DNA of 64,000 nt. Origin: Ensifer sesbaniae. Its GTDB lineage: Bacteria > Pseudomonadota > Alphaproteobacteria > Rhizobiales > Rhizobiaceae. Shown piece by piece: positions 1-8,648 of the stretch. The stretch lies in contig NZ_JABEKU010000002.1 of NCBI RefSeq assembly GCF_013283665.1, positions 1,486,863 through 1,550,862 on the forward strand, in the 5' to 3' direction. The notes under the pieces are model-generated. The model did no database searches, was not told the DNA's origin, and saw only the letters and a program-made list of their open reading frames with translations. Position 1 is the stretch's first letter, and each line of letters opens with the position of its first letter. Both the position numbers and the translations under genes were made by a program.

Positions 1-1
1 G

Positions 2-361
2 GCAAAGGCGGAAGCGCTCATGGCTGATGACGACGTTCCTGTCTGGGACTATTCCGTCCCCAACGCCAAGACCGCGCCGCGCGACAGCTCGGCCGGCGCA
101 ATCATGGCCGCCGGGGTCTTCATTCTCGCAGGTCTCTGCGAACCGGAGGAGGCGTCACGCTGGCACGGCTTCGGCGATCGCCTGATCGGCGGCCTGCTCG
201 ACAGTTGCGACCTGACGGGCGATCCCAAGGCCGAGGGCTTGCTCGCCCATGGGGCCGCCCATGCCAGCGCCGGCTACTCCGACGCCATGCTGCCTTACGG
301 CGACTACTATTTCATGGAGGCATTGATGCGCTCGCTTGGGCATACGCGCTTCTTCTGGTAG
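2..361 (+). CDS. Glycoside hydrolase family 88 (unsaturated glucuronyl hydrolase type), C-terminal part
   Basis: The gene is cut by the left edge of the window: the open frame runs in from base 2, so the ATG at 20 is internal and not a credible start. The visible 120 residues contain an 'SAGAIMAAGVFILA' alanine-rich helix, a 'LLAHGAAHASAGYSDAMLPYGDYYFMEAL' stretch and a 'RFFW' end. These are typical of the closing helices of the alpha6/alpha6 barrel of GH88 unsaturated uronyl hydrolases, which hydrolyse unsaturated uronic-acid oligosaccharides released by polysaccharide lyases. The catalytic aspartates lie upstream and cannot be seen. The LacI-type regulator follows after 67 bases on the same strand, which fits a sugar-catabolic locus. 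The family call is from motif recall and is fairly firm; the exact substrate is unknown. Confidence 0.8.
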   Translation, partial: AKAEALMADDDVPVWDYSVPNAKTAPRDSSAGAIMAAGVFILAGLCEPEEASRWHGFGDRLIGGLLDSCDLTGDPKAEGLLAHGAAHASAGYSDAMLPYGDYYFMEALMRSLGHTRFFW

Positions 362-428
362 TGGACGATCATGACCATGCAGCCGCGATCACTCTCGCCC
401 ACTTCGGCACGATAGGACACTCGTCGAT

Positions 429-1493
429 ATGGATGACGAATCGAATGCCCCGACCCTCAAGGACATCGCCGACGCCGCCGGCGTTTCGGTCGCATCCGTA
501 TCGAAGGTGCTCAACAATCGCGGCGGCGTCGGTGACGAAAGCCGGCGCAAGATTCTCGACCATGCGGAGCGGCTGGGCTATCAGGTCCGCGCCGCCCGCT
601 CCCTGATCCGCGCCGGTGTCGAAAGCACGGTGTTGGTGATGCCGGCGCAGTTTTATGCGAGTTCAGCTTTCTATGAAGACGTCATCCAAGGCGTCCTTTC
701 GGAGGCAGGCACAAATTCGCTGCGGATTGACGTCAGGCTCGTTTCTCTCGACGCAGAGATCGCAATTGGCGAGATTGCCGACATCCTGCGTGACCTCCGC
801 CCGGGCGCCCTGATCATGCTTGGCATGGATCATCCGGTCATGATCGACAGGATCGTCGAAAGCGGTATTCCCGCCGTCATCATCAACGGCATGGACCGGA
901 CGATGCGGCTCTCTTGCGTGCTGCCCGACAACTGGTCTGCCGGCTGGCTCGCCGCACAAAGGCTGCTATCGGCCGGCCACCGCGAGATCGTGCACGTGAC
1001 GATCCCGCATCGGCTGTCGCTGCGCCGCCGCCTCGAAGGTTTCCGCGTCGCGCTGGAAGAAGCCGGCATCGCCTTCGACGAAGATAAGCACCTCTTCGAT
1101 CTCGGCCGCCTTGGCCTGCAGGAGCCCGACACGACCCCGGCCGTACGGCAAGCGCTGCAGCAGGGACGCTTCAGCGACACGACCGCTTTCTTCTGCAGCA
1201 CGGACCTGATCGCGATCAACGTCATGCAGGCGCTCGAGGCAAGCAGCCATTCGGTTCCGGGAGACTTCTCGATTATTGGTGTCGATGACATCGCGATCGC
1301 CCGGCACAGCCGCCCCCCGCTGACAACAATGCGAATTGACCGTGCCGAGCTTGGTCGGGCCGGCATCCAGCTCCTACTGGAGCGGATCAACGATCCCGAA
1401 ATCAACGTACGCCGGGTCAATCTGGGTGTTCGCCTGGTGGAACGCGCTACACTCGCTGGACCAAGGAACAGCCTTCACGCGAAAAGAGCGTGA
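429..1493 (+). CDS. LacI-family transcriptional regulator
   Basis: This 354-residue protein has the standard LacI/PurR architecture and length. An N-terminal helix-turn-helix (about residues 9-30, 'TLKDIADAAGVSVASVSKVLN') is followed by the hinge region and a periplasmic-binding-protein-like sensor domain to about residue 345. That domain carries the family-typical 'FFCSTDLIAINVMQAL' and 'DFSIIGVDDIAIARHSRPPLTTMRID' segments. Proteins of this type repress or activate sugar-utilisation operons in response to a sugar ligand. It sits directly downstream of the GH88 glycosidase on the same strand, so control of that glycan-degradation locus is the natural inference. The ligand cannot be read from the sequence. 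Confidence 0.93.
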   Translation: MDDESNAPTLKDIADAAGVSVASVSKVLNNRGGVGDESRRKILDHAERLGYQVRAARSLIRAGVESTVLVMPAQFYASSAFYEDVIQGVLSEAGTNSLRIDVRLVSLDAEIAIGEIADILRDLRPGALIMLGMDHPVMIDRIVESGIPAVIINGMDRTMRLSCVLPDNWSAGWLAAQRLLSAGHREIVHVTIPHRLSLRRRLEGFRVALEEAGIAFDEDKHLFDLGRLGLQEPDTTPAVRQALQQGRFSDTTAFFCSTDLIAINVMQALEASSHSVPGDFSIIGVDDIAIARHSRPPLTTMRIDRAELGRAGIQLLLERINDPEINVRRVNLGVRLVERATLAGPRNSLHAKRA

Positions 1494-2164
1494 GTCGCAC
1501 CAGGGATCGAGAGCAGCGGCCTTGCAGTCCGCTTCGATGAAGGCGAGCGTAACCCGCTCCCACCGCGGGCGCGTGACCGGTTAAAAAAGGCCACCGCAAG
1601 TTCAGCAAGACCGGCTCCGGCCTGTATGAAATCATACGCAAGGGAGAGTCAGGCGAGCCTTTCAGTCGGCGCGTTCCTAGCTTCGACACAGTTCCGGTCG
1701 ATACATTATGCGATCATTTTGGCCCAGAAGGTGAACAACCTAGCAACACGCCGTGCAGCGGCGCCGTAAATCACCGCCGCGCGAGTAGCATTGGGATTCG
1801 AGTTCGGCCTCGTGGGAGATCTAATGCCTTTGGGTGACTTTTCGCGGGTCGTCCACGCGTTCTACTATCTAGGCGGGAGATGTGGAGAGGGGCATGCACT
1901 ATCGGCAAAGGTCGGTGTTGTTCGCAGCACCACCTCCCTTCAGCGATTATATCATTCGGCATGAAACGGGGGGGTTCACCCCTCGAAACCGAAGGGGGCA
2001 ATTTTTGAACCAAAAGTCGAAAACATCTTTGCTGCCTCAAGGCTATACAGTGAGGCGTTTCTCGCAACCATTGCCGTCGTCAGTATCCGATTTCAAAAAA
2101 GCAATCTCCCCCACACCGCGATTCGCGGGTGCGATCCTTCAACACCCGCATTGAGACCTAGACT
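1494..2164 (+). other. Gene-poor junction between the LacI gene and the defence region
   Basis: About 670 bases hold no open frame with a convincing start, codon use or family resemblance. Base composition falls from the GC-rich level of the LacI gene toward the AT-richer level of the following genes across this stretch, so the left boundary of the accessory region probably lies here. No tRNA, integrase or direct repeat matching the tRNA-Pro fragment at 32209 was found in it. A promoter for the gene at 2165 would be expected near its right end but no clear -35/-10 pair was identified. Confidence 0.5.
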
Positions 2165-3451
2165 ATGATTTTCGCGAGGCGAGCCTTGCAGCGACGGTTA
2201 GACGAGCTCCGCGAAACCATACCAGATGGCGCAGTTGACCAATTATGCGCGCGCCTTAATCGACCCGGTAAGGATCGGCTTGCAGCAATGTGGGAGGTCG
2301 TTGTCCTTCATGCGCTTACCAAGTGTGGTAAGCTTTTGAACGAAGATCAACTCCCCTCCGGGCGTCGTCCGGACATAACTTTCGAGAGCCTGATCGTTCG
2401 GTTTACCGCTGACATAACGACGGTGTCGGATGAGGGGCTCGACGCCGAAAATCCGTACTCTGAGCTGAGCGAATTGCTCGAAAAAACGCAGAACAAGCTA
2501 GGGCTGCCGCTTGGTGGCTTGGATGTACAAGTGAAGTCAAAGCGCAATCGAAGTGCGCGAGGCGTCCGGACCGTCCTCCGGCTGCCGCCACGCAAGCAGC
2601 TTGAGGTCTTTGTTCAAGAACGGCTATTGCCACAACTGCGCGATCAAATATCCGCAGGCAAAAAAGTGCTGCGGATCGCGATTGACGATGAAGAAGTCGG
2701 ACTTGATATTACAATCGATACCGCAGGATCTCAGTACAACTCCGGCGGCTTTGCCACCTATAACATCCCAACAATTAAGGACCGAAATCCCCTTTACAAT
2801 GCGTTGAGGGCCAAAGCGGCGCAGCTTCGAGGCGCCGCTGGTGTCACCGGCGTGATCGTCGGCGACGGCGACTGCGCTGCGCTTGTCGACCGCCAGCACA
2901 ACTGGGAGGCTGTCTCGGCAGCGGCGATCGCTCGAGAGTTTCTTCGCCAATATTCGTCAGTCGACTTCGTTTTGATGTTAACGGTTCGCGAAAGGAGGCT
3001 TCACGGATGGGCGGCAGACCGGCGGACGTTCCCGATTCTTGTAGTTCGCTCAGGATGCGCAGTCGAACCTCAGATCCAAGCAATTTTCACTGCGATGCTC
3101 TCAGAATTGCCTAAACCGGTCGCAATGCCAGTCAACGGGGCACTACGCGCCCGAGAAGCACAATATCCCCTTGGTCATCATGGAGGAGGCAAGATGAGTC
3201 AAAGAAGGATCCGCATCAGCTCCAGGGAACTAACAGAAGTTCTCGCCGGCCTTCGCACACTGGGCGACGGCGCCACTCAATTCGGCGAGGCAGCTCAGTC
3301 TGACTCACCGCAAAGCGCCTTCCTCCGGAACCTAACCGAGGGCCGGCTTCCCGTCGCCGTGACTGTGATAAAGACTGATGAGAACCACAGCGATGACTGG
3401 ATTGAGTTCGAGTTTGGCGATCCCGACCCGGCGATATCCCCGCTACGTTGA
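2165..3451 (+). CDS. Unknown 428-residue protein, possible restriction-like nuclease
   Basis: I do not recognise this protein. The first 30 residues form an arginine-rich helix. Residues 40-90 read like a nuclease-type core: a helix with E44, a 'PD' pair at 69-70 in a predicted strand, and 'ADIT' at 82-85. This pattern recalls the E...PD...(D/E)xK order, but the usual lysine is replaced by threonine, so catalysis is doubtful. The middle (residues 170-300) looks globular, alternating strand and helix. The last 80 residues are polar and end in an acidic tail. It is the first gene of the low-GC region and stands 87 bases upstream of the EVE/nuclease gene on the same strand, so a defence role is plausible by neighbourhood only. 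No signal peptide or membrane segment is seen. Confidence 0.6.
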   Translation: MIFARRALQRRLDELRETIPDGAVDQLCARLNRPGKDRLAAMWEVVVLHALTKCGKLLNEDQLPSGRRPDITFESLIVRFTADITTVSDEGLDAENPYSELSELLEKTQNKLGLPLGGLDVQVKSKRNRSARGVRTVLRLPPRKQLEVFVQERLLPQLRDQISAGKKVLRIAIDDEEVGLDITIDTAGSQYNSGGFATYNIPTIKDRNPLYNALRAKAAQLRGAAGVTGVIVGDGDCAALVDRQHNWEAVSAAAIAREFLRQYSSVDFVLMLTVRERRLHGWAADRRTFPILVVRSGCAVEPQIQAIFTAMLSELPKPVAMPVNGALRAREAQYPLGHHGGGKMSQRRIRISSRELTEVLAGLRTLGDGATQFGEAAQSDSPQSAFLRNLTEGRLPVAVTVIKTDENHSDDWIEFEFGDPDPAISPLR

Positions 3452-3538
3452 CCTCGGCGGGAGAACGCCACATGTAGCCAGAAAAGCTTCTTTAGTAATC
3501 TGCTGTCACTGTTCCCGCTGTCAAACGGTGGATCTTCT

Positions 3539-4495
3539 ATGCCCAATGTTTATGCCTACCGCCTCGCACCAAGTGGAATCGACCGGGTTTCTCAGCTTCT
3601 TAAAGACAACCAAATAGCGATCGGTTGGAGCGACCTTGATGAACAAACGGCATTGAGTCCCTCAGTATCGAAAGAGGAAATCCGACAGAAGCTGACCGCT
3701 CTTTATCCCCAGCTAACCGCAAAAAACCGGATCACTTACGGGACGAACCAGGTGTGGCGGTTTACTCAAGAAGTAAAAGTCGGGGATATCGTTATCGTCC
3801 CACACTTTGGCGACGCTCATTTCCTACGTGTGACCGGAGAGCCGACTTATCTGGCCCACAAGGTAAAAGACGATACCGCCATCAGGCGCGAAATCCGCAA
3901 ACTGAAGACCGTCAAGAGATTGGACCTCCCTAGCCAGATACGCCAAGGCCTCGTTTTCCGAGGCCATGCGTCGGTCTCGCTCGACCATATCAAGCACGAG
4001 GTACTGAATTTCCTTGGCATTGATCCGGAGATTCTAGCGGAGGAGGAGGAGGCCGTTAGAGCTGAGAAGCTGATGCATGAAGCTATGGGAGCGTATGCGA
4101 TCCCTGCGAAAGATGAAATCACCGTTACACGAAGGCATGCTGATGTCTTCGCGGCTTTGGTCGAGCACCTTCAGGCAAAAGGGTTGAAGGTAGTAAACAC
4201 CCGAACGGCGGGCCTGGCACCTGACCTGTGCACTGTATGCACCACAGACCCCATGCTGTTTGAAATCAAAACTGGGCAGGGGTCCGGTGACTACCTGAAA
4301 GCACTCGGACAGTTGCTGTTCTATGAAAAGGTCCGCGGCCGCTCGTATCGTAAATTCCTGGTCGCTCCTGCGGGTATGGGACAACTCGCCATATCCATTC
4401 TTGCGGGCTTTTACATTGGCGTCATCGAATACGCCACTCAGGACGGCAGCTTGAGTTTCAACTGGCCATGCGTTGCCTCACTGAAACATCGCTAG
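3539..4495 (+). CDS. EVE/PUA-like domain fused to a PD-(D/E)XK nuclease (type IV-restriction-like)
   Basis: The N-terminal 155 residues open with 'MPNVYAYRLAPSG' and contain 'IAIGWSDL' (27-33), 'VWRFTQEVKVGDIVIVP' (72-88) and 'FLRVTGEP' (95-102). This order of elements is seen in EVE/PUA-like modules, which in other proteins bind modified bases in DNA or RNA. After an acidic linker (165-185) the C-terminal part has a nuclease signature: D229 in 'APDLCTV', E242-I-K244 in 'MLFEIKTGQ', and the helix 'ALGQLLFYEKV' (255-265) common in PD-(D/E)XK enzymes. The protein would therefore recognise a modified nucleotide and cleave DNA, as type IV restriction enzymes do. The function is inferred from the two domains; the substrate is unknown. 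It is co-directional with the HNH gene 157 bases downstream. Confidence 0.7.
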   Translation: MPNVYAYRLAPSGIDRVSQLLKDNQIAIGWSDLDEQTALSPSVSKEEIRQKLTALYPQLTAKNRITYGTNQVWRFTQEVKVGDIVIVPHFGDAHFLRVTGEPTYLAHKVKDDTAIRREIRKLKTVKRLDLPSQIRQGLVFRGHASVSLDHIKHEVLNFLGIDPEILAEEEEAVRAEKLMHEAMGAYAIPAKDEITVTRRHADVFAALVEHLQAKGLKVVNTRTAGLAPDLCTVCTTDPMLFEIKTGQGSGDYLKALGQLLFYEKVRGRSYRKFLVAPAGMGQLAISILAGFYIGVIEYATQDGSLSFNWPCVASLKHR

Positions 4496-4652
4496 CGTTG
4501 AGAAAGGGTTAGTCTCGGCTTGAAGGGAACCGAACGGCCGATATTCGTTCCGTCCACCAGACAAGTGTGTGTTTAGCTGTAGTCCTTCTGGAGACCATTG
4601 CAGACTCCCTTGAAGATGGTCGCGATTGTCAACTTAACTGACGAGAAAAGAG

Positions 4653-5396
4653 ATGACGAAGCTCGGTAAGCAGGGTACGGCAGTCTTGCGCCTACTTGTA
4701 GATCTTCTCCCAAACGTTCGGCCTGGTGATCCCAGAACGTACATAAGCTATGGCAAGGCCCATGCGCTCCTTGGGTTTCCGGGCACTCCTCAGGATCTCG
4801 AGTACCAGGGATTAGGCGATGTAGCCGTCTTCGCGAAGGATGAAGACTTACCCGCAATTACTGGCCTCGTAATACGTCAAGACACCCTTGGACCTGGCAA
4901 GGGCTACTTCGAAGTCTACGGCAAAGACGAAATGGACTTTACCTGGTGGGAAAACCAAGTTGCCCTATCCAAAAGGTTCAACTGGCGACCATATCTTGAT
5001 GCGGAGCTGTCTGCGCCTCGGGCGACACCCCCAGCGAATGATATTTCGCAACCAACTCGCGTTGACACCAAGGTCTCTCGAATTCTCCGCGATACGCAAC
5101 TCGCTCGGTTGATCAAGGAGAAGCACAACTTCGCCTGCCAGCTTTGCGGAAAGACGATCCTTTTGGCGAATGGCGAGCGATATGCGGAGGCTCACCACAT
5201 TCAGCCCCTAGGCTCGCCTCATGATGGTCCGGACATAGAGGGAAACATCATCTGCGTGTGCCCCAACCATCATGTAGAGCTCGACTACTTCGCGCGACCG
5301 CTCGATCCTGATCAAATAAGAATAGTCGCTGGCCACGAACTCGATCCACGTTTTCTAGATTACCACAATCGGCACCATACAAGCTTAAGACGATAG
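4653..5396 (+). CDS. HNH endonuclease with an N-terminal accessory domain
   Basis: The C-terminal 100 residues carry a complete HNH nuclease: zinc-type cysteines C162/C165 ('CQLC'), the catalytic 'EAHHIQP' (H181-H182), N198, C201/C203 ('CVCPNHH') and H206/H207. HNH enzymes cut DNA using one divalent metal held by the beta-beta-alpha fold. The first 110 residues form a separate domain whose segment 'RPGDPRTYISYGKAHALLG' is found in front of HNH domains in other genomes; its role is not known to me. The start codon at 4653 is preceded by a short purine-rich 'GAGAAAAGAG' stretch. With the EVE/nuclease gene just upstream it suggests a cluster of modification-dependent or stand-alone restriction nucleases. 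Confidence 0.82.
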   Translation: MTKLGKQGTAVLRLLVDLLPNVRPGDPRTYISYGKAHALLGFPGTPQDLEYQGLGDVAVFAKDEDLPAITGLVIRQDTLGPGKGYFEVYGKDEMDFTWWENQVALSKRFNWRPYLDAELSAPRATPPANDISQPTRVDTKVSRILRDTQLARLIKEKHNFACQLCGKTILLANGERYAEAHHIQPLGSPHDGPDIEGNIICVCPNHHVELDYFARPLDPDQIRIVAGHELDPRFLDYHNRHHTSLRR

Positions 5397-5410
5397 CCGG
5401 AGGCTGCATG

Positions 5411-6556
5411 CTACCTCCGACGCCACGCAGAAAACACTGTCGCCGCAGTCAGAGTCATCCCGAAGGCGTAACCCACCTGAGACCAATTGGAGCTAATCCA
5501 TGGTTGCTGCACTGCAAGTTCGGGAGGCAGAGCAATCGCAGCAATCGTAAATATCGCTGTTGCACCACTCATGCCCGCTGCCGCATAATTCGCCGCTTTG
5601 TCATCGCTGTTCCTCGCAGCCCTCATCCACAGGGCTGCGGACAAGATTGCCGTCGCGCCGGCGGTAATTGCACTCGTGAGGCCAAACGGCATGGTCAGTA
5701 GAGACTGCCCACCAAGGGACCAGGCCGTTGGCAGCATTAGCAACCCAACTGCGACAAGGCCTGCAACTATATACGCATTTGATGGCGCAGACTCCGTCTG
5801 TTGGTAGCGTCCGCTCGGATGCTGCTTACCAGGATAACGAAGCAAGAGATCAAGACGAGCGTTCAGGTACTCGATCTCCTCATCAATTTTTTCATCCAAC
5901 TCCCGCGGGTAGACGTAAGTGCTGAAGCGGGGAGGAGTGTTGTCCAACTGATCATTGTACGCCATCTCGAGCATCGTGAAATGCGTCGCAGCTTCGGCTA
6001 ACCTGGGCATCAGTGGCCCATAAACATGGCCGGACTTTTCCTGAATAAGGCCCCTTAACGTGACACCATTATCAATCATTTTCTTAAGAAGATTTTGATC
6101 CGCATTGGAAAGGCTTGTCTTCCATTGAGGATCCAAAAGAGCAATCAACGTTCTGAAGTCAGAACCGCCTTGCTTCTGGCGAAATTCATTGGCAATTAAC
6201 TTGTTCTCTACGGATCTAATTTTGAACGGGCCATAGAACGAATTTAAGCGCTCTTGAATTTCCTTCATTTCCGCCTCGTTCGACTTCTGTCTCAAGGTGG
6301 AGCGACCGGTGAGATGCGCAATGAGTACGCCGGCGCCGGCTGCTAGCGCGCCGGCAATTCCGCCTCCAAATGGACCAGTTAGAATGGCGACCAGGGCAGG
6401 TTTGTCTTCTTTCTCGGTCCTAAACGGTTCGGCCTGCTCCACCCGGACATTCAGCGTTTGGGGGATAACTTGCTCCCCTTGATTGCCTGACGACGACTGC
6501 GCCCAAACCGGGCCAGAGAGAAACGCCCAAACAAAGGCAAGTACAAATTTTTTCAA
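5411..6556 (-). CDS. Exported multi-pass membrane protein of unknown function
   Basis: Residues 1-20 are a clear Sec signal peptide ('MKKFVLAFVWAFLSGPVWAQ', cleavage after 'VWA'). A glycine/alanine-rich hydrophobic segment at about 54-81 is followed by a roughly 170-residue soluble region rich in charged helices. Four more hydrophobic segments follow at about 263-283, 290-313, 325-345 and 352-373, and the chain ends in 'WRRR'. I recognise no family. It is convergent with the HNH gene and lies 10 bases downstream of the methyltransferase gene on the same strand, so those two probably share a transcript. Membrane proteins of unknown function are common effectors in defence regions, but nothing in the sequence proves that role here. 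Confidence 0.72.
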   Translation of the reverse strand: MKKFVLAFVWAFLSGPVWAQSSSGNQGEQVIPQTLNVRVEQAEPFRTEKEDKPALVAILTGPFGGGIAGALAAGAGVLIAHLTGRSTLRQKSNEAEMKEIQERLNSFYGPFKIRSVENKLIANEFRQKQGGSDFRTLIALLDPQWKTSLSNADQNLLKKMIDNGVTLRGLIQEKSGHVYGPLMPRLAEAATHFTMLEMAYNDQLDNTPPRFSTYVYPRELDEKIDEEIEYLNARLDLLLRYPGKQHPSGRYQQTESAPSNAYIVAGLVAVGLLMLPTAWSLGGQSLLTMPFGLTSAITAGATAILSAALWMRAARNSDDKAANYAAAGMSGATAIFTIAAIALPPELAVQQPWISSNWSQVGYAFGMTLTAATVFSAWRRR

Positions 6557-6566
6557 GGCGACGGTC

Positions 6567-7163
6567 CTACTTAATAGATCGCGCTATCGTGTTCATCCAG
6601 CGATCGTCCGTGTTCAACGAAACAATCGGGTCGTACTGGCTCTCGATCAGCTCGAAACCAGCGCGTGCCAAGCGCTCCTCCCATTCAGATGGCATAAAAT
6701 AGGTAAAGAATCGGCTGTCATCGGTTCGATTTTCGCCATCACCCATCTTCATCGAGCTAAAGAACAAACCACCACCGACTAATGTATTTCTTATCGCCGC
6801 CAACGCGCTGTCTATATCTTTCCGCCGTAAATGTAGAAGTGATGCCGAGGCCCAAACCGCATCGAATGAATTTTCTTTAAACGGCAAGTCGAGTATATCA
6901 CCGACTGTGACGGGGCATCCGGAAGTCATGCGGGCAATTTTTGCTAGCTCGAATGCAGCATCCAAACCCACAGCGTCGAAGGCGCGCCGCGAGAAAGCCG
7001 TAAGATCACGTCCGCCGCCGCACCCCAAATCTAGGATCAACGCACCGCCTGGCAGCAAAGCGGTAAAGCGACCAATCGGCTCATTCATCGAATGTTTGGC
7101 GGTCGCCGCAGCGTACCGAGAGGCCTCTCGGTCGTAATATTGGATGGTCTTTTGATCAACCAT
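6567..7163 (-). CDS. Class I SAM-dependent methyltransferase
   Basis: Residues 41-55 ('ALILDLGCGGGRDLT') are the glycine-rich motif I that binds S-adenosylmethionine. 'VGLDAAF' follows as motif II with the acidic residue that holds the ribose, and 'FDAVWASASLLHL' matches the post-I acidic/hydrophobic motifs. At 198 residues this is a compact UbiE/Tam-like small-molecule or protein methyltransferase fold, with no DNA-recognition domain and no DPPY or PCQ motif of DNA methylases. The ATG at 7163 is chosen because the preceding codon is GTG without better spacing. It is upstream of and co-directional with the exported membrane protein. The substrate is unknown. Confidence 0.88.
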   Translation of the reverse strand: MVDQKTIQYYDREASRYAAATAKHSMNEPIGRFTALLPGGALILDLGCGGGRDLTAFSRRAFDAVGLDAAFELAKIARMTSGCPVTVGDILDLPFKENSFDAVWASASLLHLRRKDIDSALAAIRNTLVGGGLFFSSMKMGDGENRTDDSRFFTYFMPSEWEERLARAGFELIESQYDPIVSLNTDDRWMNTIARSIK

Positions 7164-7337
7164 CACGGCAGTCTTTGATAGGCATTCGTGGGGCTCCCTT
7201 AGAGGTTCGAACCACTATATAGACGAGAAGCAAGCACATTGCTCTTGGGAGCGGGCTATCTTTTGAGGCCACGGGTGCCTTGTCATTGCATATCTCATTC
7301 CGCAGTTTACGGACAACGTCTGAGCGATGGAGGAAAC

Positions 7338-7943
7338 ATGACCGCGACCTTTGACCAAAAGCTCTCGGCGGTTACCGGCACTAGTCGGCGAATAGCTATC
7401 GATGATCCGCATGGCCGTTATAGTGGTGGGCTTCTTTATTACCTCGCTAAGTCAAAGAGTATGCGCGGGTCGGCGCTTGCACTTGGAGGAGAACCCTTTG
7501 GAGAGCATTTCGATGCTTTCGCATTGCTTGCCGGCTTTTCCCTTGAGGTTTTGATAAAGGGCACATTACTCGGCCTTGGGGAAAAGGTACCGCTTACGCA
7601 TAACCTGCTGAAACTCGTTGACCAAGCTGGGTTGACGATTTCGAGCGACGATCGTGCAGTACTTCGGGCCCTCACAATCTACACGATATGGCGCTCGCGC
7701 TACCCTGCGGCGAAAGGGAAAAATGAAATGATCGAGGATACTGAAGTCTTGGATTCCCAGTATCTTCACTCGGGCAGCCTAGAAAGCATTGTCTCTTCAG
7801 CCTGCACATCGCCACGAGCTGTGAACACCGCAAGCTACGAACGACTGTACGATTTTTTCGTTCAGCGGTTCTTCGACGTGCAAAGCCGCGTATTTGAAAG
7901 CGCGGAATTTTCATTCAATATTGCCCCAGCAGCACCTACTTAG
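7338..7943 (+). CDS. HEPN-like hypothetical protein
   Basis: This is a 201-residue all-helical protein. The ATG at 7338 follows a good 'GGAGG' ribosome-binding site at 7329-7333; the frame remains open upstream to 7239 but that extension lacks one. Residues 58-95 ('HFDAFALLAGFSLEVLIKGTLLGLGEKVPLTHNLLKLVDQAG') resemble HEPN-type domains, with a long amphipathic helix followed by a 'THNLLKL' turn. HEPN proteins are often RNases in toxin or abortive-infection systems. The classical R-x4-6-H catalytic motif is not visible, so it may be a binding rather than a cutting member. It converges on the hydrolase-like gene, with the stop codons overlapping by 4 bases. Confidence 0.68.
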   Translation: MTATFDQKLSAVTGTSRRIAIDDPHGRYSGGLLYYLAKSKSMRGSALALGGEPFGEHFDAFALLAGFSLEVLIKGTLLGLGEKVPLTHNLLKLVDQAGLTISSDDRAVLRALTIYTIWRSRYPAAKGKNEMIEDTEVLDSQYLHSGSLESIVSSACTSPRAVNTASYERLYDFFVQRFFDVQSRVFESAEFSFNIAPAAPT

Positions 7944-8545
7944 TCTGCGCGCACCCGGTAGGAGGCGATGGCGGCTCTCAAGCAACGCACAAATGCTTGT
8001 TCGCGTGTGGGAGCAGTCCGGAATTCCTCGCGAAGGGACAACGGGATCTCAAGCTGGACACCAGCCTTTGTGACGCCCCGGTTGCAAATATTATCGCGGT
8101 GAATGCCCCTGAACTTTGGTGGATCGAAGAGAACAGGAAATCCCGCTTCATGAAGTGCACCACCGATATGCTCTGATAGTTTACGATCCAGCCCGCCCAT
8201 CCAAGTCCTCTCAGGGTCATCATCATCTCGCCGGCCATGGAGCGCGACCACGACCTCAGCGGATTGTAACGCGGTCAAGGCCTCTGGCACGTCGTAGTGC
8301 TCAGACGCGATATGCATTTCTACTCTGTTGTTCGCGGCAAGGTTGGCCTCGAATAGGTAACAAGAGTAGTCTTGTGCCGCCGTAGCCCGAGCGATTTCTG
8401 CGGTGCGAACCTCGATCTTGCCGCCGTGCGGAGCCATGATCAGCACGGATGGGTTCGACCCCATTCTGGTTTCCACGTTAAAGTGCTTGCCACGAACATA
8501 AACCGCTGCAAGGTCGTGGTACGAGTGAAATCGATCCTTCGCCAT
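7940..8545 (-). CDS. Poly-gamma-glutamate hydrolase family protein (YjqB/PghP type)
   Basis: The 201-residue protein has the hallmarks of the zinc-dependent poly-gamma-glutamate hydrolase family: 'LIMAPHGGKIEVRTAEIA' (35-52) with H40 and E45, a central 'NNRVEMHIAS' with a further histidine, 'EVVVALHGRRDD' (third metal-ligand region), and a late 'VQLEIPLSLREEF' active-site stretch. Family members cleave gamma-linked polyglutamate; some are carried by phages to breach capsules. Its length matches the family. It is transcribed away from the ssp operon, and its start lies about 150 bases from the XRE regulator start, so the two share a divergent control region with inverted repeats. What it does in a defence neighbourhood is unclear. 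Confidence 0.82.
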   Translation of the reverse strand: MAKDRFHSYHDLAAVYVRGKHFNVETRMGSNPSVLIMAPHGGKIEVRTAEIARATAAQDYSCYLFEANLAANNRVEMHIASEHYDVPEALTALQSAEVVVALHGRRDDDDPERTWMGGLDRKLSEHIGGALHEAGFPVLFDPPKFRGIHRDNICNRGVTKAGVQLEIPLSLREEFRTAPTREQAFVRCLRAAIASYRVRAD

Positions 8546-8593
8546 TCATCCCCCTATTCAACTCTCAATTGTTTAGTTACCACCCCGAGGTGA

Positions 8594-8611
8594 CTCACAA
8601 ATAGTTGTGAG
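8594..8611. promoter_or_regulatory. Inverted repeat CTCACAA-N4-TTGTGAG in the divergent control region
   Basis: A perfect 7-bp inverted repeat with a 4-base spacer (18 bp overall) lies between the divergent hydrolase-like gene and the XRE gene. Its size and position fit a repressor operator. It differs in sequence from the 18-bp palindrome 38 bases to its right. Confidence 0.45.
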
Positions 8612-8648
8612 CTGCATTGCCACACGACCGAACTCAGCTTGCGGTTCC

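Noticed and set aside
1882-2154. 90-codon plus-strand frame before the first defence gene
   Set aside because: No ribosome-binding site, odd composition and no family likeness; it lies in the composition boundary.
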